Shown piece by piece: positions 31,390 through 36,475 of a stretch of DNA of 36,475 nucleotides. Position numbers and translations under genes: made by a program. The stretch covers positions 1-36,475 of the forward strand of contig DAIDGU010000027.1 of NCBI GenBank assembly GCA_027459785.1. The letters run 5' to 3'. The DNA comes from Ktedonobacteria bacterium. Lineage in GTDB: Bacteria > Chloroflexota > Ktedonobacteria > Ktedonobacterales > JACDGC01. The notes beneath the pieces are model-generated. The model was not told where the DNA came from and did not search any database. It saw only the letters and a program-made list of their open reading frames with translations. The stretch's first letter is position 1; each line of letters opens with the position of its first letter.

Positions 31390-31458
31390 GCATCCCTGTA
31401 TCCCCCACGGTATACAACAAAGAACGCTTATTTGGCATCCGAAACGAGGCAGCATTCG

Positions 31459-32316
31459 ATGGATCCTATAACCCTTCTCCTGGTAGGGGGCGGTGTGGTG
31501 GCGCTCATCGCTTTTTTCAGCGCGCTCTCCGGTTTGCGCGTCGCCAATCAGTATGAGCGCGGCCTTGTCTTTCGCCTGGGGCGGCTGGCGGGCGTGCGCG
31601 GCCCCGGCCTATTTTATGTGACACCGTGGATCACCAGCGTGCGCAAGGTGGATCTGCGTACCCTCAGCATCGAGGTGCCGCCGCAAGAGATCATCACGCG
31701 CGACAACGTGACGATGAAGGTCAGCGCGGTGGTCTACTTCAACGTGGTCGATCCGGCGAAAGCGATCATCAACGTGGCGGACTACCTGCGCGCGACGGTG
31801 CAGATCGCCCAGACGACGCTGCGCAACGTGCTGGGGCAGTCCGAACTGGACCAAATCCTGGCGGAACGTGAGATCATCAACCATCGCTTGCAGGTGATCA
31901 TCGACGAGCAGACGGAGCCGTGGGGCGTGAAGGTGACGACGGTGGCGCTGAAAGACGTGGAATTGCCACTCAACATGCAGCGCGCGATGGCCAAGCAAGC
32001 CGAGGCCGAGCGTGAGAAACGCGCCAAGATCATCGCCGCCGATGGTGAATTGCTGGCATCGCGCCAGTTGGGTGAAGCCGCCGCCATCATCGGGCGTGAG
32101 CCGGCTACCCTGCAACTGCGCTACCTGCAAACGCTGACGGAGATCGCCGTGGAAAAGAACTCGACGATCATCTTTCCTTTGCCGATCGATCTGGTTGAAC
32201 CATTCGCGCAGATCCTGCGCGCCGCCGCCACGCGCCAGGCGAACGAAGCCGCACAACCGCCCGCCGCGCCCCAGGTGACACCACCCACCGCGCCACCATC
32301 CCCGCCGAGCAGCTAA
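31459..32316 (+). CDS. Slipin / stomatin-like SPFH (band 7) protein
   Basis: This 285-residue protein has an N-terminal membrane hairpin (ITLLLVGGGVVALIAFFSAL), then RVANQYERGLVFRLGRLAGV, RGPGLFYVTPWI, RKVDLRTLSIEVPPQEIIT and RDNVTMKVSAVVYFNVVDP, diagnostic of bacterial slipins. A coiled-coil follows (RAMAKQAEAEREKRAKIIAA) and the C-terminal tail is Pro/Ala-rich. SPFH proteins form membrane microdomain scaffolds. It forms an NfeD-slipin pair with the upstream gene (69-base gap). The ATG at 31459 is preferred to the TTG at 31432. The next gene converges from the right. Confidence 0.94.
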   Translation: MDPITLLLVGGGVVALIAFFSALSGLRVANQYERGLVFRLGRLAGVRGPGLFYVTPWITSVRKVDLRTLSIEVPPQEIITRDNVTMKVSAVVYFNVVDPAKAIINVADYLRATVQIAQTTLRNVLGQSELDQILAEREIINHRLQVIIDEQTEPWGVKVTTVALKDVELPLNMQRAMAKQAEAEREKRAKIIAADGELLASRQLGEAAAIIGREPATLQLRYLQTLTEIAVEKNSTIIFPLPIDLVEPFAQILRAAATRQANEAAQPPAAPQVTPPTAPPSPPSS

Positions 32317-32365
32317 GCGCCGACGAAAACTGCTGCCGACCTCCGGCCAGCCGTCATGAGGTGCG

Positions 32366-33442
32366 TCACACCGAAGTTGCCGTCGTGGCGGGACCACTGG
32401 CGATGCTGCCGCTGATGGTGGTGTCGCCGGTGAAGTTCAGGATGATGGTCACTTGCAGTTGGTCAGTGCCGTGGCTGACCTGCGCTTGCACGCGCCAGGC
32501 GCGGCGGCCATCCAGCGTGGTGATCGTGCCGGTATACAACTGAGTCTGGGCCGCGGTTCCGAGTGTCACGGTGCCGCCGGTGGCGTTTAAGCCGCCGAAA
32601 TCGTCCTGGCCCTGGATCTGCACCTGCGCGGTGCCGCCGGTGATCGTCGCCAGCGTCAGATGCAGGGTCAACGTCGTGTTGCCGTTGTCATCCGGCCCGC
32701 TCTGCGCCAGCGTGCCGGTGAAGGTGTCGGAGAAACCGGCCTTATAGGGATCGCCGGTCGCAGCTTGCGCCATGCCGGCGGCGCTGGCGATAGTGCCGCC
32801 GGCGCGCGTGTTCCAGCCCGCTTGCAGTGGCCCTACCAGCGCCCAGATGACCACTCCCCCCAGCACCACACCGACCACACTGGCGATGACCGGATGCCGT
32901 TGGGCGCGCACTGTCGCCGGCTCCATCAGGCGCTGGATCAGCAGGTAGCCGATGAGCGCGATACTGCCACCATAAAGCACAAAGCCCCACCACGTTCGCG
33001 TGTCGCTGCCCGTCCCCAGGCCATGCACCGTCACCAGCAGGTAGCCGACGAGCGTCAGACCATGCAGCCGCCGCCACCACGTGTAGCCGATGCGTGGGCG
33101 CAGCCATGTGCTGATGAGGATGGCGCTGCCGACGTACAAACCGGTGATGCCCAGGCCCATCCAGAAAGTGCGATAATGGCTGACGAACGGTAATAGCACA
33201 TCGCCCAGCCCGAAATGCGTGAAGGGATCGACAAGGACGGCGGTGACGTGCAGCGCGGTGAAGACCAGGCCGACCAGCGCCAAAAAATTATGCATCTCCG
33301 CGTTGATGATGCGCGGCCAGCGCGCGTTTTGCCAGTGCTGGGTCAGTGCCAGACCGACGGCGACGGAGCCGGTGAAGAGCAGATAGGCGACGATCCCGCT
33401 TGCCCGCGCTGTTTCCCATGTGACGGCTTGCCAGAAGGTCAC
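32366..33442 (-). CDS. Ferric-reductase-like transmembrane haem protein with an extracytoplasmic C-terminal domain
   Basis: This 358-residue protein has six membrane segments in residues 12-205, including NFLALVGLVFTALHVTAVLV, LHGLTLVGYLLVTVHGL and WWGFVLYGGSIALIGYLLI. His residues are in ALHVTAVLVDPF and RLHGLTLVGYLLVTVHG as haem-ligand candidates, matching the protein at 19842-20426. The last ~130 residues are a beta-rich Thr/Gly domain outside the membrane (GNTTLTLHLTLATITGG, QIQGQDDFGG, GRRAWRVQAQVS). Start: GTG at 33442, overlapping the apbE stop (GTGA). It is the last gene of a three-gene operon (34654 to 32366). The added C-terminal domain is the main difference from the first cassette. 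Confidence 0.85.
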   Translation of the reverse strand: MTFWQAVTWETARASGIVAYLLFTGSVAVGLALTQHWQNARWPRIINAEMHNFLALVGLVFTALHVTAVLVDPFTHFGLGDVLLPFVSHYRTFWMGLGITGLYVGSAILISTWLRPRIGYTWWRRLHGLTLVGYLLVTVHGLGTGSDTRTWWGFVLYGGSIALIGYLLIQRLMEPATVRAQRHPVIASVVGVVLGGVVIWALVGPLQAGWNTRAGGTIASAAGMAQAATGDPYKAGFSDTFTGTLAQSGPDDNGNTTLTLHLTLATITGGTAQVQIQGQDDFGGLNATGGTVTLGTAAQTQLYTGTITTLDGRRAWRVQAQVSHGTDQLQVTIILNFTGDTTISGSIASGPATTATSV

Positions 33443-34407
33443 GATTGGTCCTCCTTAGCCGGCCAACCTGCCGTAGCCCAAAGTTCACCATTCTCCCGCA
33501 GGCACTGGCCGGCGAGGTGGTGCTGGCGCAGCCAGGCGCGACCAGCGCGTTCCCCCAGGATGAGCGCGACCTTCGCCGCGACTTCCGCCTGGGCGCAGCG
33601 CGGCGCGGCCACCGTCACGGCGACGACATCCGTGACGACCGGTTCGCCGGTGCGCGGATCGATCAGGTGATGGCGCGGCGTCGCCCCTTGCTGCCAGCGC
33701 CGCCGGTCCGTCCCCGATGTCGCCAGCGCGCCGGCGTACAGCGCGATCATCCGGTCGCCCGGCACGGCCACGGACCAGGAGCCAGCTTCCGGCGTGCCGT
33801 TGGCCGCTAGGTCGCCGCCGGCGTTGACCAGCGCGGGCGCGATGCCCGCCGCCGTGAGCGCGGCCAGGGCGGCATCCACCGCCATGCCCTTGGCGATGCC
33901 GCCGAAGTCCAGCGCCACGCCCACCGGCAGCGTGACCGCCCGCGCGGCGGGGTCCAGCCGCATGCCCTGCCAGCCGCCGCCGGCGAGGGGCCGTGCCGTT
34001 GGCCCGGCGAGGATGCCGCCGGCGATCGCCGCGAACGTGCGGTCATACCCGATGCGGAGCATCTGCCGCCCCAGAGTAGGATCGTAGAGGCCGTCGGTTG
34101 CCCGCGCTGCGGCCAGCGCCGTCGTCAACACGTCCCAGAAGAGCGCGCTGACCGGCACGCTGTGGCCCGCCTGCTGGTTGACCTGTGCCAGCTCGCTGTC
34201 GTCGCGGAAACGGCTCAATGCCTGTTCCCAGATCGCAAACAATTCGCGCGTCTGGCTGGCAGCTTCGGCTAGGCGCTCCGTTGGCGCGCAGACGACAACC
34301 GTCGTCCCCATCGCCGGCCAGGCCGCTCGCCCGATCCCCGCTGGCAAGCGATAGTTAGGATGAACCGGAGCCGGTGACGGGCTGGCTGCCGTTGGATGTG
34401 CCGACAT
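33439..34407 (-). CDS. apbE: FAD:protein FMN transferase (ApbE), second copy
   Basis: This is a 322-residue protein. Motifs are AAWPAMGTTVVVCAPTE, RFRDDSELAQVNQQAG, DGLYDPTLGRQMLRIGYD, LDFGGIAKGMAVDAA, PALVNAGGDLAANG and RHHLIDPRTGEPVVTDV, all typical of ApbE. It is less extended than the copy at 18712. I chose the ATG at 34407, because GGAGG lies 8 bases upstream; a longer in-frame start at 34485 is less supported. It overlaps the end of the small membrane gene (34355-34654) by 53 bases and the next gene by 4 bases, so the three genes are co-translated. Localisation is unclear. Confidence 0.92.
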   Translation of the reverse strand: MSAHPTAASPSPAPVHPNYRLPAGIGRAAWPAMGTTVVVCAPTERLAEAASQTRELFAIWEQALSRFRDDSELAQVNQQAGHSVPVSALFWDVLTTALAAARATDGLYDPTLGRQMLRIGYDRTFAAIAGGILAGPTARPLAGGGWQGMRLDPAARAVTLPVGVALDFGGIAKGMAVDAALAALTAAGIAPALVNAGGDLAANGTPEAGSWSVAVPGDRMIALYAGALATSGTDRRRWQQGATPRHHLIDPRTGEPVVTDVVAVTVAAPRCAQAEVAAKVALILGERAGRAWLRQHHLAGQCLRENGELWATAGWPAKEDQS

Positions 34408-34654
34408 TGCTGCCTCCATTCGTCTGGCTGCCCTGGTTGAAAAAGCCGCCATTGGTATCTTGCTGAGTCTGTTGATTGCTATCACTCTGAATTGATGGCA
34501 GGGTCCAGTTGAAGGTGTGGGCGCTGATCAGGCCGCCGACCGCCAGGAAGGTCGCCATGCTGCCGCCGACCACCCAGCGTTTGAGTTGGCGAATGCGCTC
34601 TAATGCCTCATTTTTGCTCAGGCGCGGCTGCGGCGTCGCCGGAGAATCGATCAT
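34355..34654 (-). CDS. Small one-pass membrane protein with Gly/Ser/Asn/Gln-rich tail
   Basis: This 99-residue protein has a cytoplasmic basic helix (RLSKNEALERIRQLKRWVVG), a membrane segment (SMATFLAVGGLISAHTFNW) and a low-complexity tail of Gln, Asn, Gly and Ser (QQTQQDTNGGFFNQGSQ, TNGGSNVGTSNGSQPVTGSG). The ATG at 34654 follows GGGAG. It is the first gene of the ApbE/ferric-reductase operon. A flexible Ser/Thr-containing tail next to an ApbE could be the flavin acceptor, but it lacks the FMN-binding domain consensus, so this is speculative. Confidence 0.75.
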   Translation of the reverse strand: MIDSPATPQPRLSKNEALERIRQLKRWVVGGSMATFLAVGGLISAHTFNWTLPSIQSDSNQQTQQDTNGGFFNQGSQTNGGSNVGTSNGSQPVTGSGSS

Positions 34655-35009
34655 GGTTGGTACTCCCACAGGTATAGATTCATTGTGTGGCAACCGGAGC
34701 GTAATGCAGGACGCCCCGGCGCGGTGCGGAGGACTCGTGCGGCACCCTTGTGCGCAACGTGTACGCGGTCGCAGCATTGCGATAACCTCAGTTTAGTGCT
34801 GAACGCGCCCATCCGCCAGAGAAGAATACGGTATATCGCCCTGCTTTATACATTTTCCTTACATTCCCTACCATACAATCCCTACTGTTTGGCGCTGAGC
34901 CAATCAGCACGGAAGTGGTAGGATAGGATGTATAGGATCTGAGGGATCTCGGCTATGCAAGCCGGTAACGGGAATGACAAGATCAAATCAAATAGGCAGG
35001 AGAATACAG
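34655..35009. other. Intergenic stretch with no gene
   Basis: 355 bases between the ApbE operon and the toxin-antitoxin remnants. There is no open frame with a ribosome site, no hairpin and no clear repeat. The segment becomes A/T-richer from about 34800, consistent with insertion or deletion scars next to the degraded antitoxin. A promoter for the leftward operon may lie in its first 100 bases, but no good -35/-10 pair is visible. Confidence 0.5.
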
Positions 35010-35175
35010 ATGGCGCACCAGATGATGATCACCCCGCCAACCATTTGATCCCGCTGAACAAGGTGAGCGTGAACGCCTGGCGCAAAAGTTTGGGCAAGGC
35101 AAACCGCTCTCTGAGATTGTGATTGAGGAACGGGGGCCGAAAGCGTGAGCGATTTTATTGGAAGTCACTGTAGGA
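35010..35175 (+). pseudogene. Decayed antitoxin plus PIN-toxin start
   Basis: GGCAGGAG (34996-35001 region) precedes an ATG at 35010 that reads MAHQMMITPPT and stops. One frame over, PFDPAEQGERERLAQKFGQG, KPLSEIVIEERGPKA and TGA follow, the typical C-terminal half of small antitoxins paired with PIN toxins. A GTG at 35145 overlaps that TGA and reads VSDFIGSHCRS then stop, where intact toxins read (V/M)SDFYWDSS. Both genes are damaged: a frameshift in the antitoxin, and a toxin cut to its first residues. The family assignment rests on recognising these short motifs. Confidence 0.45.
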
Positions 35176-35179
35176 GTTA

Positions 35180-35209
35180 ATAAAAGAAGCGGCTTGCTGA
35201 TAAAGCCGC
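35180..35209 (-). terminator. Rho-independent terminator for the DUF433/DUF5615 unit
   Basis: On the minus strand GCGGCTT pairs with AAGCCGC over a 7-base loop, followed by TTCTTTTATT. It sits directly past the stop of the DUF5615 remnant. Confidence 0.75.
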
Positions 35210-35210
35210 G

Positions 35211-35443
35211 TCATTCTGCGATGGGCAGCATGCGAATACGAATGCGTGATTGGTCAAAAATGACAATGCACCCTTGCAAAAGAGCATCCTCTATGGCTGC
35301 AAGATTAAGAAGAATGATCTGCGCTTGCTCTGTGGGGCGGCGACTGATGCGGCGTAACAAGATAACTGAGGGTTTAGTTTCTTTCCGTAACGATAACAAA
35401 GTTCCAAAATCAGTATCAAAGGATTATCGATGAGAAACCTCAT
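35211..35443 (-). pseudogene. DUF5615 (PIN-like) toxin with internal deletion
   Basis: An ATG at 35443 overlaps the DUF433 stop as ATGA and reads MRFLIDN, the normal DUF5615 start. Then about 60 codons are missing. After a frame change the C-terminal half reads FDTDFGTLLSLRKETKPSVI, LLRRISRRPTEQAQIILLNL, AAIEDALLQGCIVIFDQSRI and RIRMLPIAE. That half is clearly DUF5615 (a PIN-like nuclease). The central strands and part of the acidic site are gone, so the toxin is dead. The partner antitoxin at 35440-35670 is intact. Confidence 0.75.
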
Positions 35444-35670
35444 GCGACATCGACCAAGGGTAAGACACGTTCGCGCACTGCCTCTGCTGCAAAGCGAAGC
35501 GATTCTTTGATATCCTCCAGTTCGAGATCGGGATATGCCTGAAGGATTTCTTCATTGCTCATCCCGTCAGCTACCATCGCAACTACCGTTGCCACAGGGA
35601 TGCGTAAGCCGCGGATGCAAGGCACACCGCCCATCTTATCAGCTTGAATGGTGATGTGAGTATAGTGCAT
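35440..35670 (-). CDS. DUF433 antitoxin-like protein
   Basis: This 76-residue protein begins MHYTHITIQADKMGGVPCIR, then GLRIPVATVVAMVADGMSNE and EILQAYPDLELEDIKESLRF, the DUF433 pattern (GxPxIxGxRIxVxxVxxxxxxGxsxeeIlxxYPxL). It is the usual antitoxin of DUF5615-type toxins, with an HTH-like fold that may also repress its promoter. I chose the ATG at 35670 with GAGGAGG upstream; the longer frame to 35790 reads through the ribosome site. It is now an orphan because the toxin is deleted. The gene at 35723-35968 is just upstream, with a 52-base gap. Confidence 0.9.
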   Translation of the reverse strand: MHYTHITIQADKMGGVPCIRGLRIPVATVVAMVADGMSNEEILQAYPDLELEDIKESLRFAAEAVRERVLPLVDVA

Positions 35671-35722
35671 GTTTGTTCCTCCTCGTTTTTCTTCTTCTGC
35701 ATGCATAGTACAACAATGCATA

Positions 35723-35968
35723 TCATGCCGTTTGCTGATGCTGCTGCATGTAAGCCTCAATCGCATCCATGATGCCTTTGTGATAGCCATAGAGACGCGC
35801 GAGGGTGTAGCGAATCTGGTTGATGTGCCGTGCGTCAGGCTGACTCTGCTGGCGTTCGCGCATCAAATCGTCCTCATGGCGATTGATGAGGATTTCCAAT
35901 TTCGCTGCGCCCGCACGATAGCCAGCAAGCTCCTGATCGTTTGTGATGGGCGGCTGGGTTGTTTTCAT
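35723..35968 (-). CDS. Hypothetical helical protein, 81 residues
   Basis: ATG at 35968 follows GAGGTG. The protein reads MKTTQPPITNDQELAGYRAG, AAKLEILINRHEDDLMRERQ, SQPDARHINQIRYTLARLYG and YHKGIMDAIEAYMQQHQQTA. It is charged and helical, with two helices likely forming a hairpin. I do not recognise the family. It may be in one transcript with DUF433 (same strand, 52 bases apart) or be an independent small gene. It diverges from 36123, with an inverted repeat between. Confidence 0.65.
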   Translation of the reverse strand: MKTTQPPITNDQELAGYRAGAAKLEILINRHEDDLMRERQQSQPDARHINQIRYTLARLYGYHKGIMDAIEAYMQQHQQTA

Positions 35969-36025
35969 GGTTACACCTCGTCTCTCAGTATAGCAGATGG
36001 ATAAACGTGATACGATAATCAAACG

Positions 36026-36057
36026 ACTTACCGCCAGTAATAAGTTTGGTGGCAAGT
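36026..36057. repeat. Imperfect inverted repeat in the divergent promoter region
   Basis: ACTTACCGCCA and TGGTGGCAAGT pair over 11 bases with two mismatches around a 10-base spacer. It lies between genes starting at 35968 (minus) and 36123 (plus), so it could be an operator. Confidence 0.4.
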
Positions 36058-36122
36058 AAAGATTCTGCAACGATTTACGTCAGCCATCACGTCAAAGCTA
36101 GCCCAGGTGCGAAGGTGGAACG

Positions 36123-36380
36123 ATGCCAAAGCCTACAGCTATCCAAGTCGATTTAAGTGCAATCAACCAACTTACCGAAATCGTCATTCGTGCGGGTGAT
36201 CTCAAAGCTCCGCAGGCAGGTCAACATCTGATGCAGCGTTATGAGCCGGATGATCGCTATGAACCGATGATCTATGGTCTTTCGACCGTATTTCGTCAAG
36301 GCGTATCACTCAATCAACTAGCTAGAATATATACATTGAGGGCGTTTCCAAACCTGGAAACGCGGGCTGAAATAGGGTAG
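36123..36380 (+). CDS. Hypothetical protein, 85 residues
   Basis: ATG at 36123 follows AGGTGG. The sequence is MPKPTAIQVDLSAINQLTEI, VIRAGDLKAPQAGQHLMQRY, EPDDRYEPMIYGLSTVFRQG and VSLNQLARIYTLRAFPNLET then RAEIG. No family is recognised. The first half looks like a small alpha/beta unit. The last 14 codons run through the 22-base palindrome at 36342-36363. This suggests the 3' end was replaced by an inserted element and the original protein was longer. Confidence 0.55.
   Translation: MPKPTAIQVDLSAINQLTEIVIRAGDLKAPQAGQHLMQRYEPDDRYEPMIYGLSTVFRQGVSLNQLARIYTLRAFPNLETRAEIG
36342..36363. repeat. Perfect 8-bp palindromic hairpin near the right edge
   Basis: GCGTTTCC and GGAAACGC pair perfectly around AAACCT. 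It falls at the end of the 85-residue gene and about 60 bases before the next start codon. It may be the subterminal hairpin of an insertion sequence or a terminator without a T-tract. Confidence 0.5.
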
Positions 36381-36426
36381 GATGGTCCAGAGTGGACGAC
36401 TCGTCCTCGTCCGCCAGGAGCCATCC

Positions 36427-36475
36427 ATGACACCGTTACTGGGTACCGAAGCGGTGCCGGTCCCGCCCCCATCAT
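36427..36475 (+). CDS. Start of an unidentified coding region, cut by the window edge
   Basis: AGGAG (about 36416-36420) precedes ATG at 36427, opening MTPLLGTEAVPVPPPS with no stop before the edge. It is too short to identify. The hairpin upstream and the abrupt end of the preceding gene make a transposon gene plausible, but nothing in these 16 residues proves it. Confidence 0.35.
   Translation, partial: MTPLLGTEAVPVPPPS

Noticed and set aside
34355..34654. Confirmed flavin acceptor for ApbE
   Set aside because: The tail has Ser/Thr but no FMN-binding domain or flavinylation consensus, so it is kept only as a hypothesis.
1..36475. tRNA, rRNA or riboswitch
   Set aside because: No cloverleaf with a T-loop core, rRNA-like segment or recognised aptamer was found by eye on either strand; a covariance-model scan would be the decisive test.

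Overview
The window is a high-G+C bacterial chromosome segment, most likely from the Chloroflexota (Ktedonobacteria-like). This is an inference from the gene mix: a DUF3090 protein, proline-rich DUF4352 and DUF5666 surface proteins, a PQQ-propeller protein, ApbE/ferric-reductase cassettes, a TIR-FGE fusion and many small mobile remnants. No rRNA, tRNA or CRISPR array was recognised, and no species marker is present.

Layout. 1-770: 5' part of an IS200/IS605-type tnpB running off the left edge. 860-4360: a surface DUF4352 protein, a two-gene operon of a DUF4177-like protein and ClpP, a DUF3090 protein, and a 56-codon gene with a clean terminator. 4440-8480: acyl-CoA dehydrogenase, alpha/beta hydrolase and a 600-residue membrane protein with four CxxC pairs. 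8507-11694: an A+T-rich islet with a P-loop ATPase and a TIR-like protein, separated and flanked by three decayed copies of the 5' end of a cyclophilin (peptidyl-prolyl isomerase) gene. 11826-14680: a GNAT acetyltransferase, a decayed IS1-type element that interrupts a small reading frame, and the 2'-5' RNA ligase-like phosphodiesterase ThpR. 14830-20426: PQQ-propeller and DUF5666 proteins, then a redox operon (FAD/2Fe-2S reductase, ApbE, ferric-reductase-like membrane protein). 20625-25487: a TIR-FGE fusion with a possibly hypervariable C terminus, a GT51 transglycosylase, and a DUF1634-TauE/SafE transporter divergent from a LysR regulator.

25612-29220 looks like a small conflict or defence island. 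A tightly coupled operon encodes a STAS-GHKL ATPase, a DUF4325 STAS-like protein and a PIN nuclease, and it meets a convergent DUF262/DUF1524 (GmrSD-type) restriction gene. 29378-34654 holds an unrecognised protein, a secreted small protein, an NfeD/slipin pair, and a second ApbE/ferric-reductase operon. 34655-36475 is a graveyard of toxin-antitoxin genes: a frameshifted antitoxin/toxin remnant and an intact DUF433 antitoxin whose DUF5615 toxin is internally deleted. Two small unknown genes and the start of another coding region follow at the right edge.

The candidates most worth follow-up are: (1) the STAS-GHKL / DUF4325 / PIN operon, which reads like a partner-switching circuit wired to an RNase; (2) the ATPase plus TIR-like pair lodged among cyclophilin remnants; (3) the TIR-FGE protein, whose putative variable codons look derived from AAY triplets, as in targets of diversity-generating retroelements. 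All functions are inferred by reading; no database search was possible.
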